From: Anaerobutyricum stercoris
GTDB taxonomy: Bacteria > Bacillota > Clostridia > Lachnospirales > Lachnospiraceae
Assembly: GCA_019116455.1 (NCBI GenBank)
Contig: DXBR01000043.1
Span: 1 to 11,054 of the forward strand
Length of the DNA: 11,054 bases
Reading direction: 5' to 3'
Numbering within the stretch: the stretch's first letter is position 1; the number at the start of each line of letters is the position of its first letter. Positions 1 to 6,899 of this stretch are shown here, in pieces. The notes under the pieces are model-generated. The model was given only the letters and a program-made list of their open reading frames with translations, had not been told where the DNA came from and ran no database searches. The position numbers were made by a program, and so were the translations under genes.

Positions 1-1043
1 ATGGCCTTTAACACGTGGGACGGCTCCTTCGATCCGGTGCTGCACGCGGAACCGGCAGCGGCACAAATGCCCTCTTCATCCAGAAGCACCAGAAGCGCCG
101 CTCCTTCTACAAATTGAAAACTGATATTACAGTTTCCGGCCAGACGATATCGCAGGCTGCCGTTGAGCCGGGCAAACGGCACCTCATTCAACAGTCTCCG
201 GATCAGATAATCCCGCATGGCAGCTGTCTTTTTTTCCCGCTCCGCCATCTTCGTATGGGCCAGACGGGCGGCCATACCTAATCCCACAATCCCGGGCACA
301 TTTTCCGTGCCGGCTCTTTTTCCTCTTTCCTGTCCTCCTCCGTGTATAAAGGGCGGCAGATCCACGCCTTTTCTCACATAGAGGAACCCGATTCCTTTCG
401 GCCCGTTACACTTATGCCCGCTGGCGCTCATCATATCAATGCCCAATCTCTTTACCGGCAGCGGAAGATGCCCGTAAGCCTGCACCGCGTCTGTGTGAAA
501 TAAAATATGATGGCGCCGGGCAATCTTTCCAATCTCCCTGACCGGCTGTATGGTTCCCACCTCGTTGTTGGCGGTCATGACAGAAATCAGCACGGTATCC
601 GGCCGGATGGCTTTTTCCAGCTCTCTCACAGAAATCTGACCCATTTCGTTGACCCTGAGATAGGTCACCTCACAGCCTTCTTCTTCCAGCGCCCGGCAGG
701 TATGCAGCACTGCGTGATGCTCGATCTGTGTGGTGATGATATGGCAGCACCGGCGGCCGCCGGTGCCAAAGTCTTTTCTTTTTTTCGCGGCTTCGACCGC
801 CGATTTAATGGCCCAGTTGTCGGATTCTGTCCCTCCGGAAGTAAAATAAATTTCTTCCGTCTCACATCCCAGCGTGGCTGCGATGGTTTTCCTTGCCGCT
901 TCCATCGCCTCTTCCGCCTCCACCGCCAGCTGATACAGTCCCGATGGATTACCATATTGTTCTTTCAGATAGGGGAGCATTGCCTCCCTCACCTCCGGTC
1001 TCACCGGCGTTGTGGCTGCATGATCCAGATAAATCCCAGGCAT
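1..1043 (-). CDS. Cysteine desulfurase (NifS/IscS-like, class V PLP enzyme), 3' end cut by window edge
   Basis: The enzyme removes sulfur from L-cysteine as a protein-bound persulfide, feeding Fe-S cluster assembly or tRNA thiolation. The visible 347 residues read through without a stop. They begin MPGIYLDHAATTP, the classic N-terminus of the family. PLP-site features are TSGGTESDN (68-76), EHH (108-110; H109 would stack on the PLP ring), NNEVG (159-163), HTDAVQ (183-188) and the Schiff-base lysine K211 in SGHKCNGPKG. The catalytic cysteine is C334 in GSACSTG. Relatives are about 380-390 residues, so roughly 35-40 C-terminal residues lie outside the window. The start is the ATG at 1041-1043, with an AAAGG ribosome site about 11 bases upstream. 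It is divergent from the flippase gene with 82 bases between the starts. Whether it serves iron-sulfur assembly or tRNA modification depends on the unseen downstream gene; a ThiI partner is common in Firmicutes but cannot be checked here. Confidence 0.95.
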   Translation of the reverse strand, partial: MPGIYLDHAATTPVRPEVREAMLPYLKEQYGNPSGLYQLAVEAEEAMEAARKTIAATLGCETEEIYFTSGGTESDNWAIKSAVEAAKKRKDFGTGGRRCCHIITTQIEHHAVLHTCRALEEEGCEVTYLRVNEMGQISVRELEKAIRPDTVLISVMTANNEVGTIQPVREIGKIARRHHILFHTDAVQAYGHLPLPVKRLGIDMMSASGHKCNGPKGIGFLYVRKGVDLPPFIHGGGQERGKRAGTENVPGIVGLGMAARLAHTKMAEREKKTAAMRDYLIRRLLNEVPFARLNGSLRYRLAGNCNISFQFVEGAALLVLLDEEGICAAAGSACSTGSKEPSHVLKA

Positions 1044-1125
1044 GATTACACCGACCTTTCTTCTTTTTATTCTAAGCTGTCTGTCCGGCTCATATATTGA
1101 AAAGAAACCACTCGCAGGTGTTTCT

Positions 1126-2682
1126 ATGTCCTATAAAAAAACCATATTTACCGGAACCCTGATCCTCACTCTATCCGGATTTCTTTCCAGAATTCTGGGT
1201 TTCTATAACAGAATATTCCTCTCCAACCTGATTGGTGCAAAAGAATTGGGTGTTTATCAGCTGATTTTTCCTGTATACATGCTCTGCTTTACATTGGTCT
1301 GCCATGGATTTGAGACAGGGATCTCCAATCTGACTTCCCGCTTTTATGCCACAGGCGAAAAGAAAAACATCCACCGCCTGATCCGTCTGACCTGCACACT
1401 GGCTTTTCTTCTGTCCCTCATACTTCTGTCCATCCTTTATGAGAGCGCCGGATATCTGAGCACGCATCTGCTGCATGAAGCTTCCGCCGCTCCCGCCCTT
1501 CGCATTGCCGCTCTCTCCCTGCCTTTTGTGGCCGTCAAGTCCTGTCTTCACGGCTATTATATTGGCTTAAACCGCTCCAGCGTTCCTGCCGCCAGTCAGC
1601 TGGTGGAACAATGCGCCCGGGTGGGCAGTATTTATCTCCTCTCGATCTCCGTTTATCTGTTCACCGCAGATGCGCGCATTGCCGCCTGGGGTATGGTCAT
1701 CGGAGAAATTGCTTCCACTGTCTACACTGTGCTTGCCTATGCGTATACCAACCTTTTCGGAGAACGTCCGGTCCGCAGACGCTTTTCACGGCATCCTGCC
1801 AACATCCGCCCAAACCATTCTCCGGAACCATCCATGCCGTTTTCCGTCATGGTGCGGGAATTTTTCTCCTTCAGTATTCCTCTGACCATCAATCATTTTT
1901 CTCTGACCATCATCAGCAGTCTGGAAAATATGCTGATTCCGTTCATGCTTGTTTCTTACCTGGGCAGTCAGACCCGGGCTCTGGAATGTTACGGAACTCT
2001 CACGGGAATGGCACTGCCTTTTTTATTTTTTCCGGCAACTATCGTCAATTCCCTGTCCGTCATGCTGCTGCCCGCCATTTCTTACTCTTATAAACAGAAA
2101 AAAATGATGCAGATCAGAAGCACCATTTCAAAAAGTCTTCATTACTGCATCATTATAGGAATCTTCAGCACCTTTGGATTTCTCATTTACGGAAATACCC
2201 TCGGCAATATCGTCTTTGGCAGCGAGGAGGCCGGACACTATGTCTATATGTTTGCCATCCTCTGCCCGTTCATGTATACGGCGCAGACCATTTCCAGCAT
2301 TTTAAACGGATTCGGAAGCACCAGGCAGACTCTCTACCACAATCTGCTGGGCATGGGGATGCGAATCCTGTTTATCCTTACCATGATACCATCTTTTGGC
2401 ATTCAGGGATATCTGTACGGCCTCCTGGCCGGTTACAGCGTACAGATTCTTCTGGATCTGTTCTGCATATTTAAAGTGACATCCTTTCCGTTTTCTGTGG
2501 AAAAAACGCTGCTGCTGCCTGCTGCTCTGGCTCTGGCCGGGAGCTGGCTGTCCGACCGACTTTATCACCATCTGCTGCTGACCGGCGGTCTGCATCCGTT
2601 CTTCATGCTGGTGATCAGCGGTCTGTTTTACTGCGCATTCTTCCTCACGCTGCAGCTGACCGTAGAACACTGTTCTGCCTGA
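1126..2682 (+). CDS. SpoVB/MurJ-type polysaccharide or lipid-linked precursor flippase (MOP superfamily)
   Basis: A 518-residue integral membrane protein with about 14 hydrophobic helices, the size and layout of MOP-superfamily exporters (SpoVB, Wzx, MurJ). These move undecaprenyl-linked glycans or lipid II across the cytoplasmic membrane. The N-terminal block TLSGFLSRILGFYNRIFLS followed by IGAKELGVYQLIFP closely follows the SpoVB pattern: an Arg-containing first helix, then G-x-x-x-L-G-x-Y-Q. I chose the ATG at 1126 because family members begin a few residues before this helix, and an AGGTG ribosome site lies at 1116-1120. An earlier in-frame ATG at 1042 would add 28 residues that do not fit the family and would abut the divergent gene. 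The C-terminal region (from about residue 455) is hydrophobic and less conserved. The role could be spore cortex peptidoglycan synthesis or cell-surface polysaccharide export; the sequence alone does not decide. No strong terminator follows the stop. Confidence 0.85.
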   Translation: MSYKKTIFTGTLILTLSGFLSRILGFYNRIFLSNLIGAKELGVYQLIFPVYMLCFTLVCHGFETGISNLTSRFYATGEKKNIHRLIRLTCTLAFLLSLILLSILYESAGYLSTHLLHEASAAPALRIAALSLPFVAVKSCLHGYYIGLNRSSVPAASQLVEQCARVGSIYLLSISVYLFTADARIAAWGMVIGEIASTVYTVLAYAYTNLFGERPVRRRFSRHPANIRPNHSPEPSMPFSVMVREFFSFSIPLTINHFSLTIISSLENMLIPFMLVSYLGSQTRALECYGTLTGMALPFLFFPATIVNSLSVMLLPAISYSYKQKKMMQIRSTISKSLHYCIIIGIFSTFGFLIYGNTLGNIVFGSEEAGHYVYMFAILCPFMYTAQTISSILNGFGSTRQTLYHNLLGMGMRILFILTMIPSFGIQGYLYGLLAGYSVQILLDLFCIFKVTSFPFSVEKTLLLPAALALAGSWLSDRLYHHLLLTGGLHPFFMLVISGLFYCAFFLTLQLTVEHCSA

Positions 2683-2751
2683 GGAGTACCGCTCCGTCTG
2701 AGGAGTGCTGCGCAGCCGGCCCCTCTCACTTTTTCGGTATGAATACGGGAG
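2683..2751. other. Short convergent intergenic gap with direct repeat and palindrome
   Basis: This 69-base gap separates the flippase stop from the rlmH stop. CTGAGGAGT occurs at 2679-2687 and again at 2698-2706, and GCTGCGCAGC at 2707-2716 is a perfect 10-base palindrome. No clear hairpin followed by a T-run is present, although a short T5 occurs near 2730. I see no gene here. Confidence 0.5.
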
Positions 2752-3207
2752 CTAAGCAAACGCATCCGCGATCTGCTCGCAAAGGATCATCCGCATCATC
2801 TGATGAGGAAATGTCATGGCAGAAAAACTCAGTTTCTCGTCCGCCCGCCGCACCACAGCGCCGGACAGTCCCAGCGAACCTCCGATGACAAACACCAGAG
2901 AACCGGAGATAAGGCGGGCGCGCTTCTGCATGCGCTCCCGCCATACATCGGAAGGATATTGTCTGCCGTCAATACAGAGGGCGATCACATAATCTTCCTC
3001 TCTGATCTTCTCCAGAAGCTTTCTCCCTTCCGTCTCCCTGATCCGAAGTTCTTCCGCCGCCGAAGCCCTGTCCGGCGTCGCCTCGTCATCACATTCCACA
3101 ATGGACACCGGATACTTTTTATTGATCTGACCGGCAAAAAATGCAATGCCGTCACGAAAATACTTCTCTTTTACCTTTCCCACACAGAGAATCTTGATAT
3201 CTCTCAT
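2752..3207 (-). CDS. rlmH: RlmH-family 23S rRNA pseudouridine-1915 N3-methyltransferase, short C-terminus
   Basis: RlmH is a SPOUT-fold, homodimeric methyltransferase that methylates pseudouridine 1915 in helix 69 of 23S rRNA, in the 70S ribosome. The 151 residues start MRDIKILCVGKVKEKY, matching the Firmicutes N-terminus. They contain the DDYVIAL strand (72-78), the cofactor loop VIGGSLGLS and the block LSFSAMTFPHQMMRMILCEQI. Family members then continue Y-R-A-F and about ten more residues ending E-P-Y-H-K. Here the frame reads EQIADAFA and stops at TAG (2752-2754). The usual length is about 159, so the knot-lining tail is missing. Neither other frame restores it. The start lies 9 bases after the stop of the upstream zinc peptidase gene with no strong ribosome site between them, suggesting coupled translation. 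Identity is sure; activity is uncertain given the missing tail. Confidence 0.88.
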   Translation of the reverse strand: MRDIKILCVGKVKEKYFRDGIAFFAGQINKKYPVSIVECDDEATPDRASAAEELRIRETEGRKLLEKIREEDYVIALCIDGRQYPSDVWRERMQKRARLISGSLVFVIGGSLGLSGAVVRRADEKLSFSAMTFPHQMMRMILCEQIADAFA

Positions 3208-3216
3208 GGCCGCAGA

Positions 3217-3927
3217 CTAATCATCCCTTCTTCCAAACAGCAGAACCAGACGCAGGAGCTGGAGAATGGTTGATGCCGCTGCTGCCACATAGGTGAGGGC
3301 CGCCGCGCTCAAAACCTTTCTTGCTCCCCGCAGTTCATCTTCATAGAGCATGTGGGAATCTCCCAGAATCCGGAGAGCCCGGGAGGAAGCGTCAAACTCC
3401 ACCGGAAGTGTCACCAGCTGGAAGACCACCGTCAGGGAAAACAGCACAATTCCCAGAGTGATCAGAAAATGATTAAAACTCAAAAGCACACCGATAATGA
3501 TCAGCGGCCACGACAGCGCCGAACCGAAATTTACCACCGGGACGATGGCTCCACGGATCCGGAGAGGCGCATAATCTCTCGCATCCTGAATAGCATGGCC
3601 GCACTCGTGGGCCGCCACACCGATGGCGGCCACCGAAGTGGAACGCCAGGTGGCGTCCGATAAATGAAGCACCTTGCTTCTCGGGTCATAGTTATCCGTC
3701 AGATGTCCGGAAATATGTTCAATCCGCACATTATAAATACCAGCGCCGTGAAGAATCTGCTGCGCCGCCTCCGCCGCCGTGACGCCGGAGTGGCTTCTCA
3801 CTCTCTCAAACTTCGCATAGGTGCTTTTTACCCTCGCGGAAGCAATGAGGCAAATCACCACGCCGATGATCACAAGAAAATAGGTCGGGTCCCAGAAAAA
3901 TCCACCCAGACCGTATCCATAATACAT
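3217..3927 (-). CDS. YugP-like membrane zinc metallopeptidase (Zn_peptidase_2 family)
   Basis: A 236-residue membrane-anchored neutral zinc peptidase related to Bacillus YugP; the physiological substrate is not established. The N-terminus (about 13-31) is a hydrophobic anchor. A soluble part follows with the zinc-binding helix AAHECGHAIQDA, where H107 and H111 would bind zinc and E108 is the general base. The conserved LPVEFDASSRAL block (174-185) probably supplies the third ligand, E177. Three more hydrophobic segments lie at about 126-150, 151-174 and 207-231. Length and order match the family. The ATG at 3925-3927 is preceded by GGAAAGGTGG, a good ribosome site. An upstream AGGAGTCTCCT palindrome (3954-3964) lies in the leader. 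It appears to be first in an operon with rlmH, 9 bases downstream. Cellular role unknown; membrane quality control is a guess. Confidence 0.9.
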   Translation of the reverse strand: MYYGYGLGGFFWDPTYFLVIIGVVICLIASARVKSTYAKFERVRSHSGVTAAEAAQQILHGAGIYNVRIEHISGHLTDNYDPRSKVLHLSDATWRSTSVAAIGVAAHECGHAIQDARDYAPLRIRGAIVPVVNFGSALSWPLIIIGVLLSFNHFLITLGIVLFSLTVVFQLVTLPVEFDASSRALRILGDSHMLYEDELRGARKVLSAAALTYVAAAASTILQLLRLVLLFGRRDD

Positions 3928-4166
3928 AGTGATACCACCTTTCCAATTATTGCAGGAGTCTCCTCCTTATGCAGGATCTGTATGTTCATACTCTCTGATA
4001 TGCACTGACTATCTCTTATTATGCATATACAACAATAAAATACACATACAAATATTGTGAACTGTCCATTGTCCAAAGTCTTCGGGACAGCGATAGTCTT
4101 ATTCCCAGTGTCCGGTTATTATACTGTCAAATTATGTTTAAATTGTGTCTGAAATATCAACGCACC
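3928..4166. other. AT-rich intergenic region upstream of the zinc peptidase gene
   Basis: This 239-base stretch lies between the dehydrogenase stop and the zinc peptidase start, both on the minus strand. It must hold the zinc peptidase promoter. Minus-strand TTGACA at 4125-4130 and TATAAT at 4118-4123 are only one base apart, so they cannot form one standard promoter; other AT-rich hexamers near 4020-4060 are equally possible. A weak hairpin pairs 4062-4067 with 4085-4090. A 68-codon minus-strand frame at 3870-4076 has no ribosome site or recognisable product, and I do not call it. Confidence 0.4.
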
Positions 4167-5243
4167 TTACACATCCAGCTTCTTCACAGCCTCAATGATC
4201 AATTCTTCTGTCACTTTATATGGATAATGTTCCACATCTTCGTCCTCAGTCATGGCATGGGCGCAGGCTGCCACCTGTTCCACTGTGACATCAATATCGG
4301 ACAGCTTCGTCGGAAGTCCGACGGTCTTGTTAAATTCCATGAGTTCTCTGCACTCCTCTTCTCTTCCGTCCATGACGAGCAGAAGAAGAACACCGAAGCT
4401 CACCACAACACCGTGAAGATGATTCTCGTCAAATCCCGGCAGATTACAAAGACCATAGAAGAAGGCATGTGCCACGCCGCCGTTATAATCCATGGTATGA
4501 TCCCTTGCCACCAACATGGACACCCATCCTGTGGTGATGATGATGGCCAGCGCCGCCTGCTCCAGATCATAGGAGGCGATGCCTGCCTTATTATCAGAAA
4601 GGGCCTGGGCGCCATGAGCCACCAGCGTCTCCATGCACATACGGCTCATATTGACGCCGAGAGCCATATAATGCGGCAGATCCTCGCCCCGGGCGGAAAT
4701 GCTCACCTCATAATATTTGGCATAAGTATCACCGATACCGGCCCAGAGATATTCTTCCGGCGCCCGGGCAATGATGTCTGTATCAATGAATACATGCTTT
4801 GCCGCATCCAGAAAATGTACAAAATCTGCAAAAGAACCATCTTCTTTATAGACAATGGATACCGCAGACGCCGCCGCGCAGTTGGATGCGATGGTCGGAA
4901 AAGCAAAATACGGTTTCTTTAAATCGATGCTGACCAGTTTCGCTGTATCAATGGCCTTGCCGCCGCCCACAGCAAAGATCATATCGGCCTCTTTAACCGC
5001 GTCCATGGCTTCCAGCCGCCGGGCCGCCTCAAACGTACATTCCTTTCCAAACAAAAGAAAAGACAAAATCTCAATCTCTGTGCCTTCCACAGCCGCCAGC
5101 AGCTTCTCTCTGGAAGCCCCCATGGCTTTTTCTCCACCGATGACCACTGCCTTTGTGCCGTACAGGCGTGTATATTCCGCTATGCTGTCATATGCCTTCG
5201 GTCCCACAGTATAAGGAACCGGCAATATTGTATAATTCTCCAT
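4167..5243 (-). CDS. Iron-containing alcohol dehydrogenase family protein (GldA/HcxA-like)
   Basis: A 358-residue NAD(P)-dependent, metal-dependent dehydrogenase of the Fe-ADH/glycerol dehydrogenase superfamily. The N-terminal dinucleotide-binding half has AVGGGKAIDTAK (91-102), the nucleotide loop, and FPTIASNCAAASAVSIVY (115-132), which shapes the cofactor site. The metal ligands expected for the family are present: D172 in GIGDTYAKYYE, H259 in GGVAHAFFYG and H277 in HLHGVVVSFG. Length is normal for the subgroup. The Cys-Ala-Ala-Ala after IASN resembles the GldA/HcxA (YbdH) branch more than classic short-chain alcohol dehydrogenases. The substrate could be glycerol, a hydroxyketone or a 2-oxo acid; the sequence does not decide. 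The ATG at 5241-5243 follows AAAAAGGAG, a strong ribosome site, and a near-consensus promoter lies about 100 bases upstream. It is divergent from a PLP aminotransferase. No convincing terminator follows. Confidence 0.88.
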   Translation of the reverse strand: MENYTILPVPYTVGPKAYDSIAEYTRLYGTKAVVIGGEKAMGASREKLLAAVEGTEIEILSFLLFGKECTFEAARRLEAMDAVKEADMIFAVGGGKAIDTAKLVSIDLKKPYFAFPTIASNCAAASAVSIVYKEDGSFADFVHFLDAAKHVFIDTDIIARAPEEYLWAGIGDTYAKYYEVSISARGEDLPHYMALGVNMSRMCMETLVAHGAQALSDNKAGIASYDLEQAALAIIITTGWVSMLVARDHTMDYNGGVAHAFFYGLCNLPGFDENHLHGVVVSFGVLLLLVMDGREEECRELMEFNKTVGLPTKLSDIDVTVEQVAACAHAMTEDEDVEHYPYKVTEELIIEAVKKLDV

Positions 5244-5344
5244 GATGTACTCCTTTTTGCTGTATATTTTCCTGCCAGTGATATCATCTCTGTTCTGCAG
5301 ACACAGGCTGCATCCTCCGATATCATATGCAGGATTCTCTTCGT

Positions 5345-5373
5345 ATTATAAACAAACTCCTTCTGTTCGTCAA
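5345..5373 (-). promoter_or_regulatory. Sigma-A-type promoter for the Fe-ADH-family gene
   Basis: Read on the minus strand, TTGACG (5373-5368) and TATAAT (5350-5345) are separated by exactly 17 bases, one mismatch from consensus. Transcription would start near 5338, giving a leader of about 95 bases. The leader carries GATATCAT twice (plus strand 5280-5287 and 5319-5326) and a weak 6-bp stem pairing 5308-5313 with 5327-5332. Confidence 0.75.
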
Positions 5374-5461
5374 CGCAGAGGAGACGCTTCTTTTCTTACT
5401 ATCTTGATTTCTCCGCCCGTCTGATTTTTCTGCCTTTCACCGGACATTTTTCTGTGCAATC

Positions 5462-5490
5462 TTGTGACATCGCTTCTTCCGTGCTAAAAT
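5462..5490 (+). promoter_or_regulatory. Sigma-A-type promoter for the PLP aminotransferase gene
   Basis: TTGTGA (5462-5467) and TAAAAT (5485-5490) are 17 bases apart, so transcription should start near 5497, about 48 bases before the ATG. It faces away from the dehydrogenase promoter, whose -35 lies about 90 bases away. Confidence 0.6.
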
Positions 5491-5496
5491 AATTAC

Positions 5497-5518
5497 GGTT
5501 CCGCCATATACCGGAACC
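5497..5518. promoter_or_regulatory. Perfect 7-bp inverted repeat at the predicted transcription start (candidate operator or leader hairpin)
   Basis: GGTTCCG (5497-5503) and CGGAACC (5512-5518) are exact reverse complements around an 8-base centre. The element starts at the predicted +1 of the aminotransferase transcript. That position suits a repressor operator, or a 5' hairpin in the mRNA. The binding protein is unknown. Confidence 0.5.
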
Positions 5519-5544
5519 ACAGCATCAAGAAAGGAGACATCAGC

Positions 5545-6732
5545 ATGATCAACAAATATTACACATCCATGCTGTCTGAAAAAGACATCATTTTTGAGAT
5601 ATTTCAGTATTCACAGGAAAAAGCAAAGATTGTGGGTGCGGAAAACATTTATGATTTCAGTCTGGGCAACCCGTCCGTTCCGGCACCGCAAAGCGTCAAT
5701 GATACCATCATCAAAAACATCCGGGAGCTTGACGCACTGTCACTTCACGGCTACAGCCCGAGCATGGGTATTCCGGAGGCAAGAGCCGCCATCGCAAAGA
5801 GCTTAAATCAGAAATACGGGTGTCATTATCAACCAGAAAACATATTCATGGCCATCGGCGCCGCCGGCGCTCTGGCCCACGCCTTCCGGGCCGTCAACAA
5901 TCCAGGCGATGAGGTGCTGACCTTTGCCCCGTGTTTTTCTGAGTATAAACCTTACACCGCCGGAGCTTCCCTGAAATTATCCATCGTGCCGGCGGACGTC
6001 GACAGCTTTCAGATCAACTTTGATGCTTTTGAGCAGATGCTCACCCCGGCCGTGACCTCCGTGCTGATCAATTCCCCGAACAATCCTTCCGGCATTGTGT
6101 ACTCTACCGGAACCATCCGGCGGCTGGCCGATATCCTCACTGCCAAATCCGCAGAATTCGGCCACCCGATTTACCTGATTTCCGACGAGCCATACAGGGA
6201 CATTGTCTTCACGGGAACAGACAGCCCATACATCGCTAATTTTTACAAGAATACGCTGACCTGTTATTCATTCAGCAAGTCTCTCTCCCTGCCGGGCGAG
6301 CGAATCGGCTATCTGGCAGTGAATCCTGAATGTGAAGGAGCGGAAAATATCATAGCTATCTGTCCTCAGATTTCAAGGACCATCGGCCAGAACGGCCCCG
6401 CCTCTCTCATGCAGAGAACTGTCACCGAAGTGTGCGGGGACACTTCCGACCTGTCCGTCTACGAGGAGAACAAAAAGATTCTTTACGACGCTCTTCTCTC
6501 CTACGGCTACTCCTGCGTGGAACCGGGCGGCACCTTCTATATGTTCCCTCGTTCCCTGGAACCGGATTCCTACGCCTTCTGCGAAAAAGCAAAGGAGAAA
6601 AATCTGATGCTGGTACCTGGCGACATTTTCGGCTGTCCCGGACATTTCCGGATCGCCTACTGTGTACCGACGGAGCGCATAAAAAAAGCGCTGCCGGTCT
6701 TTAAAGAACTGGCAGCGGAATATCTGAAATAG
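5545..6732 (+). CDS. Class I/II PLP-dependent aminotransferase
   Basis: A 395-residue fold-type I aminotransferase that moves an amino group between an amino acid and a 2-oxo acid in the cytoplasm. Expected AspC/AlaT-type motifs appear in order: GNPSVPAP (41-48), HGYSPSMGIPEARAAIA (68-84), the PLP-phosphate region AIGAAGALAHAF (103-114), SPNNPSG (177-183; N180 contacts PLP), SDEPYRDI (213-220; D214 and Y217), SFSKSLSLPGERIGY with Schiff-base lysine K245, and R369 in HFRIAYC for the substrate carboxylate. Length is normal. The ATG at 5545 has AAAGGAG about 10 bases upstream. The family commonly pairs with 2-oxoglutarate or pyruvate, but the amino donor cannot be read from sequence. It is monocistronic, ending in a long terminator-like hairpin. 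The divergent dehydrogenase could act on the corresponding 2-oxo or hydroxy acid; that link is inference. Confidence 0.9.
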   Translation: MINKYYTSMLSEKDIIFEIFQYSQEKAKIVGAENIYDFSLGNPSVPAPQSVNDTIIKNIRELDALSLHGYSPSMGIPEARAAIAKSLNQKYGCHYQPENIFMAIGAAGALAHAFRAVNNPGDEVLTFAPCFSEYKPYTAGASLKLSIVPADVDSFQINFDAFEQMLTPAVTSVLINSPNNPSGIVYSTGTIRRLADILTAKSAEFGHPIYLISDEPYRDIVFTGTDSPYIANFYKNTLTCYSFSKSLSLPGERIGYLAVNPECEGAENIIAICPQISRTIGQNGPASLMQRTVTEVCGDTSDLSVYEENKKILYDALLSYGYSCVEPGGTFYMFPRSLEPDSYAFCEKAKEKNLMLVPGDIFGCPGHFRIAYCVPTERIKKALPVFKELAAEYLK

Positions 6733-6765
6733 AAATTGCTCCCTGAGCTGATGCTACGACAAACC

Positions 6766-6877
6766 AAAAGAGCAGCCGTTTTTTCGCTATACTCCTTTCT
6801 GACAGACATAAGTTTTGTCACTTGTCTGCCTGACAGGAGGTATCATCGGAAAATAACCGGCTGCTCTTTTTTTAATG
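6766..6877. terminator. Long imperfect inverted repeat acting as a probable bidirectional terminator
   Basis: The outer arms AAAAGAGCAGCCG (6766-6778) and CGGCTGCTCTTTT (6858-6870) are perfect 13-base reverse complements, and the right arm runs on into T7 (plus strand). The 79 bases between them also pair imperfectly: 5' TTTTTTCG...ATACTCC...CAGACATAAG aligns with the reverse complement of the other side, with small bulges. The apical loop is about TTTTGTCA near 6812-6819. It lies between the convergent aminotransferase and ABC operon stops. On the minus strand the stem also ends in TTTT, so it can serve both. It is much longer than a standard terminator. Confidence 0.75.
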
Positions 6878-6899
6878 AAGCTTTTATTGAAATTATATT

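Noticed and set aside
507..1100. Plus-strand 197-codon frame opposite the cysteine desulfurase
   Set aside because: It lies antisense to a clear gene with all catalytic motifs, and its translation shows no domain.
1042..1125. 28-residue N-terminal extension of the flippase
   Set aside because: It uses an ATG overlapping the divergent gene's start, and family proteins begin at the later MSYKK start, which has its own ribosome site.
3870..4076. 68-codon minus-strand reading frame upstream of the zinc peptidase
   Set aside because: It overlaps the zinc peptidase start and its likely promoter, has no ribosome site and an unpatterned, Cys/Ile-rich product.
4118..4130. TTGACA next to TATAAT as a zinc peptidase promoter
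   Set aside because: Both hexamers are on the right strand but only one base apart, so they cannot be the -35 and -10 of one promoter; neither has a good partner at 16-18 bases.
4134..4922. Plus-strand 262-codon frame opposite the Fe-ADH-family gene
   Set aside because: A shadow of the minus-strand gene, rich in His/Cys, with no recognisable family or ribosome site.
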